Assembly (NCBI GenBank): GCA_020634115.1
Contig: JACKCH010000010.1
Location: forward strand, 434,001-498,000
DNA from: Anaerolineaceae bacterium
Lineage (GTDB): Bacteria > Chloroflexota > Anaerolineae > Aggregatilineales > Phototrophicaceae
DNA length: 64,000 bases
Reading direction: 5' to 3'
This document shows positions 36,647-46,344 of this stretch, piece after piece. The position numbers were made by a program, and so were the translations under genes. Under the pieces are notes generated by a model. It had not been told where the DNA came from and made no database searches. It saw nothing but the letters and a program-made list of their open reading frames with translations. How positions within the stretch are numbered: position 1 is the first letter of the stretch; every line of letters starts with the position of its first letter.

Positions 36647-39600
36647 ATGGCACGGAAGTGGCTGCTGGTTTTTTTCATGGTGCTGTCTGTCATCGGGGTT
36701 GTCTGGGCGCAGGGGACGCCGCAGCCATTATTTGTGCCACTTCAACAGATTGGGGAGCGCCGCCCGCAGGGGATTCACTATGACCCGGTGTATGACCGGC
36801 TGGTGCTAGTGGATTTACAGGGACGGTTGCTGCTGGCCGATGCCGCCACCTATACGACGCAGCATGTGCTTTACCAGCGCGGCGCGTATAACGCCTATGT
36901 CTTCAGCCATGATGGGCGCTACCTGGCGCTGGCAATTGGCCGCCGCGTTGAACTGTGGGATGCGCAGACCGGCGAACTCAGCGTAACGTTCGAGCCGGAC
37001 GGCGCCAATCTGGTACAGGGGCCGCTGTTGTTCTCGCCGGATGATACCTGGCTGCTGCTCGATACCGTCGTACCCGCGCCGCAGGCAACCCGCCGCAGCG
37101 AAAATGACACCGACATTATCCCCTGGATATGGGATTTGCCTGCCGCCCGTGACGAAGCGCCGGGGCGGTTACGCGGGGGTGCGGAAGCCTTCGCCTTCTT
37201 CAACTACCGTAACGGGCTGGTGCTGGGCGGGAATCTCTTTTTAGTTGCGGGACAGCCGAACCGTTTGCAGGTGATTGACGGGCGGTCCCGGTCTTTTGAT
37301 GTCATCACGGAAATCCCCGCCAACCGCGCCGAACAGGACCCGATTTATGTCTGGCACAGCGCCAACAGCGACCTGATGTATATGGATCCGCGTACCAACA
37401 ACCAGGTTGTCCAGGTTGACGCACAAACCGGTGCAACGCTCAATCTGTCATTAGGAAGCGACCTGAGTTACCGCAATCTCGACAGTATGGAGAACCTGCG
37501 GCTGGGTGAGAGCGCCCGCGTGCTGTGCGACTCCAGCGGCCTGCGCGAGACACCGCTGCTGCGCCTGCTCTATGGCGACGAGTACCTGCGTTACCAGAAT
37601 TACGAGCCGGGCGCATTCATGCTGATTGATGTACTGGAGCCGCTTTCAACCGGCGTCACCCAACCAGCACTGCTGCTCTACCACTTCATCGAGTCGCGAG
37701 GGCGCGGCTCACTCGAACTGATTTACCCGCAGGATGTTCAGCAGTTCGTCCTCAGCCCGGACAGCACGCACCTCATGGTGCGTCGGCAGTCCGGCGTGCA
37801 GCCCATCGAAATCTACAATCTGGATACCTGCGGCCTGGAACGCACCCTTTACCCGGCGGAACGCGACGACGGTTCGCGCCTGCTGGCCTACCGCGCTGAT
37901 GGGGAAGTCATCCTGACCGATTTTCAACGGTTTGACGCCCGTTCCGGCGAACAGCTTGCCTATGAAGACCAGTACACTGAACCGTTCAGCGAGTTCCACT
38001 TCAGCGCCGATGGGCAGCGGTTGTATACCTTCCAGGGGACAGCATTACGGGTCTGGGATGTGGCAACCGGCCAACTTTTACAGGAGGCGACCCTCAGCCT
38101 GAACGGCGACGTGATCGCCAATTCAGCCGACGGCACGCATTACCTGACGCGGCGGGATGATTTTGACACGATTACCATCGAAAATGTGGACGTGCTGGGC
38201 GACGAACGCCGCCAACTGGTTATCCCCACCCACACTGACGTCGCCACCATAGCGCAGGTGATTCCCAGCCCTGGTTGGGGGCGGATGCTCCTCATCTACC
38301 AACCGGCCATGCCCGCAGATGAAAACACCTATTACGAACTCGCCGTTTACGATTTCGACCTGGGGCAGCTCCTGTATGTGGCCGGGGCCGACCTGCCACC
38401 TGATTTCTACGATACCGGGTGGGTGGACGATGACCGCATCTATGTATCCGGGTCAAACTACTACTATGTACCTGACCGGCGCTACGGATTGGAATATGAC
38501 ACATCCGGCCTGCCAACCTGCCTGGTGAATGCTTTCCCTGGGGAATATGAAAACTGGCTGCCGGTGTGGGAAGGGCTGACGCTGCAACTGAGCGCCAGCC
38601 GACTGGGTGCGCTGACCGAGCGCATTTGCGGAGCGCTGCCGGAGACGTCGGACGCCTTCATCCCAGGGTTGACCCCAACTCCGGGCTTTTACTATTACAG
38701 CGCCAATACACCTGCGCCATATGTCATACCCGGCGTACCGACTTGCCTGACACGCCGCTTTACCAACCAGGCTGTAGATTACGCCGTGTTGTGGCGGGAA
38801 ATCACCGCCGACCTGGACGAAGTGCAGATTTCCCAATTGGAGACGATGATCTGCGAAGGGCTGATTAGCTCGCCCTTCCAGGTGGCCGCCACCCCTACCG
38901 GCGATCCAAATATGAACATCCCACCCACCGCCACCCCTGCCAGCGCCGCGCCGCAAACGACTGACTACACCGAATCCGGCGCGACAATCTACTATACGAT
39001 AGATGTGCTGACCAGGAACCGCTTCGCTGGGACATATATGCCGGAACTGGTGCGCCCAGTACGGCGAGACGTGAATCTGCTCTATAATTTCTACCTGGAT
39101 GAGTTCAACGAGCCGCCGGTGAACCCGGTCTTGAGCGAGGATGGAACGCGCTACGCCGTCGCTGACCGCTATGGCTTCGTGACGATTTACCGGCTGTCGC
39201 GGAGTTATGATGACTTGCTCCAGGACGAACAGATTGCCGAAGCCACACGCCAGGCGGAAGAACCACGCAGCATCGGGCTGCTACCGACGGCCACCCAACC
39301 GTTCAACTTCATCGGTGAGGTGCGCCCAACCTTGACGCCGACGGTCACGCCGACGCCGCCCGCGCCCCCACAGGCCACACCCGACTCGGAGTCGTTCGGT
39401 CAGACTACCGACATCTGCCCGGCACAGACCCTGTACACACTGGAGTCGCCGCCATCGGGATTCGCTGTGAGCGGACGCCTGTTCGCCGCCCCGCCGGATA
39501 ATGGATTTTACAGTGTGTGGGTATTAGAGCCGGAAACCGGCACACTTGTCGCGGATGACAGCCTGCCCTACTGCGGCTTGGGTGAAAACTGCACCTTCAG

Positions 39601-40765
39601 CCCTGATCTGAACTGGGTCGTGTGGATTGCCGATTCGGTGATTGTCTCGCGCCCGGATGGGTCGGCGGCGACAACCCTGTTCCGCCCGGAAGAGATCAAT
39701 TATTTCCCACAGTCGCTGCGCTGGGTGAACAACACACAGCTTGAGTACAGCTATCCCGGCTACCTGACCAAGGACCTGGCCGCGCAGATTCGCGCCGAAC
39801 AGGGCGAAAACGCTCTCTATCACTATAGTGGGCAAATCACGCTCACCCGTACCTTTGATGTGACCGCCGGAGCGCGCAGTGCGCCGTTTATCGTGCAGCC
39901 GCTGTCTGTATCAGTGGAAGGGCTGCCGACGAGCATCGTCGCCCGCCAACCGGGTGATGGACGCTTCGTACTGGTTTCGACACCCTACCCACCTTATGGC
40001 GCGAAGTACTACATCTATAACTTGCAGACGGATGCCTATGATTATTTCACGCGAGTCGATTCCGGGACATTGACCGCATCCTGGAGTCCGAGTGGGCGCT
40101 ACCTGTATTACCGGCTGGGCGGGGATGAGGGATACGCTGTCTTTGATACCGAGACCGGGGAACACCAGATCATCGGGGGACTTCCGTCCGGCACATGGTC
40201 GCGGGATGGCCGATACCGCGCCAGTTGGTACAGCATGACGAACGATGAATACAGGGCACGCCTGGCCGCACACCAGCTCCCGTTCAAGATTCGCATCTGG
40301 GATAGCGAAACCGGCAGTTTCCGTCGCTACTGCATCCCTGAAAGCGGTGTGAGCAGCAGCAGCGGTTCGGATTTCCTGTGGTCGCCAGATGGTCGCTACC
40401 TGGCCTTCACGCTGAGCCTGCCGCCGGAGGGCGATGTCTTCCCGGTGCCAACGCCGGAAGTCGGGATTATCACCGAGCAACCGGCAACCGGCCAGGAAGC
40501 CTTCCCCACCGAACCGCCGCTGCCCACCGCCACGCTGAGCGCCAACATGCCTACCGCATCACCCGGCGGTGAGCCAACCAGTCCGCCACCACTACCGGTG
40601 CCGGATGTGGGGAGTACGCCGGTCACACCAATCACCCTGGAACAACAGTACCAGTACCGCCGCCCACGCACGCTGATTCTGGATACGCAGACCGGCGCGG
40701 TGACGGTCATCAGCACCGAGTTAAACAGCCTGCTGTTGTGGACGGACGATGGAGGTTCACGATGA
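36647..40765 (+). CDS. Giant secreted beta-propeller (WD40-like) protein
   Basis: A 1372-residue exported protein. The signal peptide is MARKWLLVFFMVLSVIGVVWAQ. Repeated WD40/TolB-like blades follow (YVFSHDGRYLALAIGRRVELWDAQTGEL, FHFSADGQRLYTF...LRVWDVATGQLL, WSPDGRYLAF). They are broken by Thr-Pro linkers (PTLTPTVTPTPPAPP, ATPTGDPN). Such propellers are binding scaffolds. ATG 36647 has GGAGA six bases upstream. The ATG at 36629 lacks one. It overlaps the next gene as ATGA and so begins an operon of exoproteins. No enzyme motif is evident. Confidence 0.85.
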   Translation: MARKWLLVFFMVLSVIGVVWAQGTPQPLFVPLQQIGERRPQGIHYDPVYDRLVLVDLQGRLLLADAATYTTQHVLYQRGAYNAYVFSHDGRYLALAIGRRVELWDAQTGELSVTFEPDGANLVQGPLLFSPDDTWLLLDTVVPAPQATRRSENDTDIIPWIWDLPAARDEAPGRLRGGAEAFAFFNYRNGLVLGGNLFLVAGQPNRLQVIDGRSRSFDVITEIPANRAEQDPIYVWHSANSDLMYMDPRTNNQVVQVDAQTGATLNLSLGSDLSYRNLDSMENLRLGESARVLCDSSGLRETPLLRLLYGDEYLRYQNYEPGAFMLIDVLEPLSTGVTQPALLLYHFIESRGRGSLELIYPQDVQQFVLSPDSTHLMVRRQSGVQPIEIYNLDTCGLERTLYPAERDDGSRLLAYRADGEVILTDFQRFDARSGEQLAYEDQYTEPFSEFHFSADGQRLYTFQGTALRVWDVATGQLLQEATLSLNGDVIANSADGTHYLTRRDDFDTITIENVDVLGDERRQLVIPTHTDVATIAQVIPSPGWGRMLLIYQPAMPADENTYYELAVYDFDLGQLLYVAGADLPPDFYDTGWVDDDRIYVSGSNYYYVPDRRYGLEYDTSGLPTCLVNAFPGEYENWLPVWEGLTLQLSASRLGALTERICGALPETSDAFIPGLTPTPGFYYYSANTPAPYVIPGVPTCLTRRFTNQAVDYAVLWREITADLDEVQISQLETMICEGLISSPFQVAATPTGDPNMNIPPTATPASAAPQTTDYTESGATIYYTIDVLTRNRFAGTYMPELVRPVRRDVNLLYNFYLDEFNEPPVNPVLSEDGTRYAVADRYGFVTIYRLSRSYDDLLQDEQIAEATRQAEEPRSIGLLPTATQPFNFIGEVRPTLTPTVTPTPPAPPQATPDSESFGQTTDICPAQTLYTLESPPSGFAVSGRLFAAPPDNGFYSVWVLEPETGTLVADDSLPYCGLGENCTFSPDLNWVVWIADSVIVSRPDGSAATTLFRPEEINYFPQSLRWVNNTQLEYSYPGYLTKDLAAQIRAEQGENALYHYSGQITLTRTFDVTAGARSAPFIVQPLSVSVEGLPTSIVARQPGDGRFVLVSTPYPPYGAKYYIYNLQTDAYDYFTRVDSGTLTASWSPSGRYLYYRLGGDEGYAVFDTETGEHQIIGGLPSGTWSRDGRYRASWYSMTNDEYRARLAAHQLPFKIRIWDSETGSFRRYCIPESGVSSSSGSDFLWSPDGRYLAFTLSLPPEGDVFPVPTPEVGIITEQPATGQEAFPTEPPLPTATLSANMPTASPGGEPTSPPPLPVPDVGSTPVTPITLEQQYQYRRPRTLILDTQTGAVTVISTELNSLLLWTDDGGSR

Positions 40766-41748
40766 GACGCTTGTTGATTCTGTCCTGCCTGCTGCTGCTC
40801 GTGGCAGGTGGGGCAGCCGCCCAGGACACATCAGCCGAACCCACACCGGAAGGCCCGATCTTCGGCCCGACTCCGGTCTATGTGACGACGCAGGACTTCA
40901 GTTCGCTGCGTACCGGGCCGGGGCGCGCCTTTAACCGGTTGGCCGTCGTGCCGCCGGTTGCCACTCTGCCCGCCTATGGCCGTACCTCGGATACGCAGTG
41001 GATACAGGTGGAATACGAGGGACAGTTGGGGTGGATCGCCTCGGTGCTGCTGGTGTGGTCGGGCAATGTGGTTGAACTGCCGATAGATGGCATCAACCCA
41101 CATCCGTTCATCCGGCGGGCGGCAGCGCTGGCCGAAACCATCCGTGAGACGCCCTATTACGCCAGTTTCACGACGATGGCTCCTGGCCTGGAACAGGGGA
41201 CAATCCCTGCGGAGGTGGTTGTTGAACTCACCGGGCGCGTGGGCGAGCGGGGCTATTTGCGGGTGCAGGCGCGTTACCAGGGGCAGTTGGTGTGGATCGG
41301 CACGCAGAACCTGCGCATTATCGAAGGTAATTTGTTCCGCCTGCTGGATTTATCGTATCTGTTCACTTATGGGCGTCTATTCCTGGAAATGCAGGATAAT
41401 TACGCGCTGGCACTCACGAGTTTCAGCCAGATTCGAGACGTGTGGCGGCGCATTGCGGCGGGCAACCAAGTGGCGTGTGCGCCTGTGCCGCTCCATGTGG
41501 CGCATTCGCTAGTGGTGACGGATGTGGTGAAAGAACCGACCTTCGAGGGGGCGGTAATCGCTCTCAACGATGCGATTGACGGCATTAATGCTACCATCAG
41601 CGCTTTTGAGGACGCTTGTGCTCCTGGCTTCGTGCTAACGCCGGACTATGTGGATACGCAACTGGCGACCCTGGCAGAAGCCGAGCGCAACCTGATTTTT
41701 ACCGGGTCGCTGATTGAACCGCTGCGGGTTCGCAACCCGGTGAGTTAA
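40762..41748 (+). CDS. Secreted SH3b-domain protein
   Basis: A 328-residue exported protein (signal MRRLLILSCLLLLVAGGAAAQ). An SH3b unit follows at about 35-100 (VYVTTQDFSSLRTGPGRAFNRLAVV, WIQVEYEGQLGWIASVLLVW) and a weaker second near 150-205 (RYQGQLVWIGTQNLRII). The C-terminal 120 residues are helical with a disulfide-ready Cys pair. It is translationally coupled to the propeller gene. Confidence 0.85.
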   Translation: MRRLLILSCLLLLVAGGAAAQDTSAEPTPEGPIFGPTPVYVTTQDFSSLRTGPGRAFNRLAVVPPVATLPAYGRTSDTQWIQVEYEGQLGWIASVLLVWSGNVVELPIDGINPHPFIRRAAALAETIRETPYYASFTTMAPGLEQGTIPAEVVVELTGRVGERGYLRVQARYQGQLVWIGTQNLRIIEGNLFRLLDLSYLFTYGRLFLEMQDNYALALTSFSQIRDVWRRIAAGNQVACAPVPLHVAHSLVVTDVVKEPTFEGAVIALNDAIDGINATISAFEDACAPGFVLTPDYVDTQLATLAEAERNLIFTGSLIEPLRVRNPVS

Positions 41749-41805
41749 ATGAGTCTTGAGTAGAAAGTGCTGAGTCTAAGGCAATTCCAGATTATAAAGT
41801 ATTCC

Positions 41806-41863
41806 CGTGTAGAGGGACGAAGCCTGTCTCGTCCGGCGGGCACGCAAAAGGTCGCCCCTACAC
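41806..41863. repeat. Imperfect palindromic repeat, TAGGGGC family
   Basis: GTGTAGAGGGACGA at the left and TCGCCCCTACAC at the right are near complements of each other. An inner GGACGA/TCGTCC hairpin lies near the left arm. The right arm shares the 15-mer AAGGTCGCCCCTACA (41848-41862) with the complement of 51309-51323. It fills most of the 41749-41923 gap, which has no gene. Confidence 0.5.
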
Positions 41864-41923
41864 TGACAGTACCCGTCATTTCCCGTTTGCTGGTTATACG
41901 CACATCACAAAGGAGATCGTGTC

Positions 41924-42760
41924 GTGGTGAAAAAATCGCTCTTCATTCTGGTTATCAGCCTGTTTATCGGTGTGAGCGCCCTCTATGCCCAGGACGCTAC
42001 CCCCACCCCCATCCCGCTGCCACCACCCCCGGTCTGCCCGGCGTTTGAGGGTCAACCGGCGGACATTCGCGCCGGTTACTACATGGGCGAGGGCATCGCC
42101 TACCTGAACACCAATCAACTGAGCAGCGCCGAGCTGAGCTTCACCTGCATTATCCGTGTGATTGACCCGGCCTACTTCCCGGCCTATATGGCACGCGGCC
42201 TGACCTATATCCGCCTGCGCGATTTCGCCCGTGCCCAGCAGGACTTCAACCAGGCCATCCAGCGCCAACCGGACTCGGTGGCGGCCATCAACAATCGCGG
42301 TGTGGTGTTCGCGCTCCAGTTCGACTATGAGCGGGCGGCCAGGGACTTCGATCACGCCCTGGAGCTAGACAGCGGCTACCTGCGGGCGGTCAACAACCGT
42401 GCCATCATCTACACGCTGCTGGGTGACTATGACGCGGCAATCACCCTGCTAGAAGACCAGGTACGCGCTACCCAGATCAGCGGCGTGCTGGAACAGTACC
42501 GTGACCCGGATCGGCCTTCGGATGCCGGGCCGATCCTGTTCGACCCGCTGGCGGGACGACTGTATGCGCTGTTGGGCATTGTCTACTCAGCCCGTTCGCT
42601 GGACAAGTACCAGGACTATATCGAACTGGAAAGCTACGCCAATCGTTTCCCCGATGAGCGCATTTCGGCGGCATCGGGCGCGCTCGAATCGCGATTCACG
42701 TTTGAACTGCGTCTCGATGATGGTAGCTGGCTGCTGCTTGACGAAGCCTTAACGGAATAG
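41924..42760 (+). CDS. Secreted TPR-repeat protein
   Basis: A 278-residue exported protein. GTG start with AAAGGAG upstream, signal peptide ILVISLFIGVSALYAQ and a short Pro/Thr linker. TPR motifs then run from about 60 to 160 (AYLNTNQLSSAELSFTCII, AYMARGLTYIRLRDFARAQQDF, AINNRGVVFALQFDYERAARDF, AVNNRAIIYTLLGDYDAAI). TPRs mediate protein contacts, here outside the cell. It resembles the next gene and is probably a diverged tandem duplicate. Confidence 0.87.
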   Translation: MVKKSLFILVISLFIGVSALYAQDATPTPIPLPPPPVCPAFEGQPADIRAGYYMGEGIAYLNTNQLSSAELSFTCIIRVIDPAYFPAYMARGLTYIRLRDFARAQQDFNQAIQRQPDSVAAINNRGVVFALQFDYERAARDFDHALELDSGYLRAVNNRAIIYTLLGDYDAAITLLEDQVRATQISGVLEQYRDPDRPSDAGPILFDPLAGRLYALLGIVYSARSLDKYQDYIELESYANRFPDERISAASGALESRFTFELRLDDGSWLLLDEALTE

Positions 42761-42769
42761 GGGGCAGCC

Positions 42770-43495
42770 ATGCGACGGGTATACCCCTGGCTGATTCTCT
42801 GCCTGCTGCTCGTGAGCGCGGGCGGGCTTTCGGCCCAGACGAACACCGACACCTGCCCACCACTCCCGCTCGGCCTGACCGGCGACGCCTACACCTACTA
42901 TGTAGGCGTGGGTGATGCCTATGCGGCGCGAGGGCAGTCCAGCCGGGCGCTGACGGCCTATAGCTGCGCGATTGACGCTCAACCGGATTACGCCCCGGCG
43001 TATGCCCGGCGCGGCCTGGCGCAGACCGTTCTGGGGGACGCGGACGCGGCGATTGCTGACTTCAACCACGCCCTTGACCTGGACGAAACGCTGCTGGAAG
43101 CCTACATCAATCGCGGCATCTTCTACACACGGGCGGGCAACTATGCCCTGGCAATTGGCGATTTTACCCTGGTGGTGAGCCTTGACCCGCAGAACACGCT
43201 CGGCCTGCAAAACCGGGCGATGGTGCACGCGATTGAGGGCAACTTTGACCTGGCGCTGGCCGACCTCGACCAGGCTGTTACTATCGCCCCGGATGACCCC
43301 GCCCCGTATGCGGCGCGCGCTGCCATCTATTCGGCCTACGCGCTTCAGGATTACCAGCGTTTTCTGGATGCCAGCGGAGACCAGAGAGCTTCGCTCCCCG
43401 CCGGGACGCCGGGTGAGGTGCTTTCGGCGGTGGATGACAGCCTGCGCAGTGGCAGTGTGGATGTGTGGATCACGTTGCTGCGGGCAGGACAGTGA
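42770..43495 (+). CDS. Secreted TPR-repeat protein
   Basis: A 241-residue exported protein (signal YPWLILCLLLVSAGGLSAQ). It has about four TPR units: GDAYAARGQSSRALTAYSC, AYARRGLAQTVLGDADAAIADF, AYINRGIFYTRAGNYALAIGDF and LQNRAMVHAIEGNFDLALADL. It follows the first TPR gene by nine bases and is co-transcribed. The shared layout suggests duplication. Confidence 0.87.
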   Translation: MRRVYPWLILCLLLVSAGGLSAQTNTDTCPPLPLGLTGDAYTYYVGVGDAYAARGQSSRALTAYSCAIDAQPDYAPAYARRGLAQTVLGDADAAIADFNHALDLDETLLEAYINRGIFYTRAGNYALAIGDFTLVVSLDPQNTLGLQNRAMVHAIEGNFDLALADLDQAVTIAPDDPAPYAARAAIYSAYALQDYQRFLDASGDQRASLPAGTPGEVLSAVDDSLRSGSVDVWITLLRAGQ

Positions 43496-43509
43496 TGAGG
43501 GGGCAAATC

Positions 43510-45186
43510 ATGAAACGAGTCTTCATCCTGGTGATGGTCGCGACGCTGATGATGCTCCTGGGGGTTGTTCCGGCGGTTTCCCAGGAAGGGCACGGTCTGG
43601 TAATCACGAACAATATAGCCAGCCTGTATGACTACGTCGTACCATTCATGTACGCCCATGACCCGCTGACCGGCGTTCTGACCGGCGCAGCACCGCATAA
43701 CTTTGCATTGGTTCTGGATGGGCAATCCACTGCGGAGCAGGAACAGACGCTGCATCTGCGCGATGACCTGTTGTGGAGCGATGGAACACCCATTAGTGCC
43801 TATGATGTGCTGTATACGCTGATAACCGGACGTGATAATGAGTACGATCTGGGTGAATTCGTGGAAAGCGTCGCAATCACAGACTCGCACACGCTCACCG
43901 TGCGCTACACGATGCCGAACTGCGCCAATGCCGCCCGGACGAATTTCAGCATCGTTCCATCTCATGCCAGGGATTTTGATTTCCCCGCATTTGTCCAGGC
44001 TTACAGCGCAGACCACCCCGGTCTGATTTCGCTGCATGATTGGAGACAAGCTGCTTTAGCGGCGAATCTGTTCGAGCAAGCGAGGATAGGGGGTATCTAC
44101 TTCGCTACCGGGCTGCGGTCACTACCGGCAGAACGCACTGGGGAGAGGCTGCGCTACACTAAGGACGACCTGGCAATCCTATACGTGAATACGTCCTCCG
44201 GGGTAAGTAGTGTAGATCAGTTCCTGCGTGGTGACACGAACCTGCTCCTGTTCCCGGATATTAACCGCCGTGCCGACCTGCTGGCGCACGATGATCTGCA
44301 GATTTACGACGCGCCCGATTGGTCAATAGCTTACCTGACGTTCAACTTTGCTGATACGACCATCCCCCGCAGCGCCTATACGACCAGGGGGGAACTGCTC
44401 GACCAGGGGCATAACCAATTTTTCAGCGACAAGCGGCTGCGACATGCTGTTCAATTGGGGATAGATGTGAACGCGATTATCGAGGTCGTTTTCCAGGGTG
44501 GAGCGACGCCTATCGCGGGAACATTGTCGCCCAATTCGTGGGGCTACAACCCGGACTTACAGCCCACAGTTTATGACCCCGGCATGGCGTCTCGTCTGCT
44601 GGACGAGGCTGGGTGGGTGGATACCGACGGCGACGGCATCCGTAACTGTTTCCGCTGCACAACGGCTGAACCGGGGACGAGCCTCACGTTGCGCTTCATT
44701 GACGCAGAAACCGTCGGTTTTAGGGGGCGTGCCGCGGAGATGATCGCCCTGCAATTGGGGCGCATCGGTATCGGTGTGAGCAACATTCCAGCTCATCAGA
44801 GCAATCAGCAGTTTGACCTTTTCTTGGGCAGTTTCAACTATGACTATACTTATTTCTACAAAACCGTGAATCGCTACGCCTATGACCCCGATCAAACGGC
44901 GCTGTTCACCCGGGGGGCGGATGTCGTTGGCAGTATCGGCAACCCTGGCTCGTACTATAACCCGGCGCTGGAAGACCTGCTGGCACAGGCACGTACTGTG
45001 CCGGACTGCGACATCAACACCCGCGCCGCACTCTACCGGGAGGCACAGGCGCTGCTAGCCGATGACCTGCCGATGTTCGGCCTGTACGTCCGTCACGAGA
45101 TGTTCGTGGCGCGCGGCATCCAGGGATTCGACCCGCAGCCGGGGAATCCCTTCTGGAATTTGCTCAACTGGAAGGTGTCATCATGA
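43510..45186 (+). CDS. Orphan extracellular solute-binding protein, family 5-like
   Basis: A 558-residue exported protein with a signal peptide (LVMVATLMMLLGVVPAVSQ). It has the layout of peptide/nickel-binding proteins: LHLRDDLLWSDGTPISAYDVLYTL, LRHAVQLGIDVNAIIE, PDLQPTVYDPGMASRLLDEAGW with a DTDGDGIRNC calcium-like loop, and a C-terminal YREAQALLADDLPMFGLY. There is no permease or ATPase nearby, so it may be a receptor or scaffold rather than a transporter component. Start ATG 43510 follows AGGGGG. Confidence 0.83.
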   Translation: MKRVFILVMVATLMMLLGVVPAVSQEGHGLVITNNIASLYDYVVPFMYAHDPLTGVLTGAAPHNFALVLDGQSTAEQEQTLHLRDDLLWSDGTPISAYDVLYTLITGRDNEYDLGEFVESVAITDSHTLTVRYTMPNCANAARTNFSIVPSHARDFDFPAFVQAYSADHPGLISLHDWRQAALAANLFEQARIGGIYFATGLRSLPAERTGERLRYTKDDLAILYVNTSSGVSSVDQFLRGDTNLLLFPDINRRADLLAHDDLQIYDAPDWSIAYLTFNFADTTIPRSAYTTRGELLDQGHNQFFSDKRLRHAVQLGIDVNAIIEVVFQGGATPIAGTLSPNSWGYNPDLQPTVYDPGMASRLLDEAGWVDTDGDGIRNCFRCTTAEPGTSLTLRFIDAETVGFRGRAAEMIALQLGRIGIGVSNIPAHQSNQQFDLFLGSFNYDYTYFYKTVNRYAYDPDQTALFTRGADVVGSIGNPGSYYNPALEDLLAQARTVPDCDINTRAALYREAQALLADDLPMFGLYVRHEMFVARGIQGFDPQPGNPFWNLLNWKVSS

Positions 45187-46184
45187 GGCGGCTTTTGTTC
45201 TGCACCCTGTTCGCATTGGTGGCGCTTTCCGGCTTGACGGGGGTTTTCGCTGCGAACGACTTTATCGCTACTGTAGATGTAGACAGTGCCTTTGCCCGTG
45301 CACTGCCCGCGTTTGATGCCGAAGAAACCGCGTCATTGTTCAAGAAGGAACGGCTGGAAGCAGTCAGTCGCAACCTGGATGGGACGTGGTTCGAGATGCG
45401 CCGTCCGGGGCGAATGAACAGCCTGGGATGGGTGTTCGGGGAAGTGCTGGATTGGGATTTCCAGCCGGAGCTGCTGCCACTGGGCGACCTGACCACCGGC
45501 GTCGTCGGGCCGTCGCCACTGACCTACACGCCGGAGTACGCTGTCTTCATGAACGAGTCGCCCACGCTGCGGACTCAGCCGCTGCGCAATAGTTCGCGTG
45601 TCCCCGGTGTGACGATTCCCTTCAGTGTGACGCTGCCGGTACTGGCACGCAACCAGGATGGCTCGTGGCTGTATGTGAATTATCTGGGGTATCAGGGCTG
45701 GGTGGTGGCTTTCGCCGGGCGCGAGCTGCCGGACGTGCTGGACATCCCGCAGGCAGTGAACCTGCCGCCGTTGGAAAACGTACCCACAGAGATCATTCCG
45801 GTGGAAATCCAGCAGGCCCAGGTAGACCGTTTGCGTGCCTTTATCCATGAGCGGCGTGCCTATGCCGCCCAACTCGAATCGTTCTGGTGGCGCGTGTACC
45901 GGGGGGAAGTCATGCCGTGTGACCCGCCGCCCGAACTGACTGACTACCCTTATACCGAAAACGATGTGCGCGAACTGCCGGAATTGCAGCGGTACGCGCC
46001 GCGCCTGGGGACGGCGGTGGATTATATGCGCACCTCGCAAGGGCTGCTGACCGAGTGCGGCGTGGTTTCGCCGGAGGATGTCGTGACGGCGCGGGACAGT
46101 GCGATTAACGCTCGCATCATCTTCGATGCGACGCTGGAGACGCTGCAAGCCCTGGAGGAGGATGTCATCCATCGGGGGCGGTGA
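45183..46184 (+). CDS. Secreted SH3-like domain protein
   Basis: A 333-residue exported protein (signal LLFCTLFALVALSGLTGVFA). Two SH3-like units follow: FIATVDVDSAFARALPAFDAEE with WFEMRRPGRMNSLGWVFGEVL, and FMNESPTLRTQPLRNS with WLYVNYLGYQGWVVA. A helical C-terminal domain of about 120 residues is related in layout to that of 40762-41748. The start overlaps the preceding stop (ATGA). It closes the plus-strand exoprotein operon. Confidence 0.83.
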   Translation: MRRLLFCTLFALVALSGLTGVFAANDFIATVDVDSAFARALPAFDAEETASLFKKERLEAVSRNLDGTWFEMRRPGRMNSLGWVFGEVLDWDFQPELLPLGDLTTGVVGPSPLTYTPEYAVFMNESPTLRTQPLRNSSRVPGVTIPFSVTLPVLARNQDGSWLYVNYLGYQGWVVAFAGRELPDVLDIPQAVNLPPLENVPTEIIPVEIQQAQVDRLRAFIHERRAYAAQLESFWWRVYRGEVMPCDPPPELTDYPYTENDVRELPELQRYAPRLGTAVDYMRTSQGLLTECGVVSPEDVVTARDSAINARIIFDATLETLQALEEDVIHRGR

Positions 46185-46251
46185 GATTTTGCGATAGGGG
46201 CGTACAACCGCGAATAACCATCAGGTTGAGAAGCCATTTGAGAAGTGTGCG

Positions 46252-46274
46252 GGAGCGGGTTTCAAACCCGCTCC
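46252..46274. repeat. Perfect palindrome between convergent genes
   Basis: GGAGCGGGTTT and its complement (11 bp each) are separated by a single C. It sits between the plus-strand SH3-like gene and the minus-strand SH3b gene. No T-run follows on either side, so it is a dispersed palindromic repeat that may also act as a two-way transcription barrier. Gap 46185-46344 has no gene. Confidence 0.65.
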
Positions 46275-46344
46275 TACGCCGGGAAATGAAGGTGGATTGT
46301 AGGTGAGGGTCTGCAACCCGCCCGGAAACCGCAGCGACAGGCGT

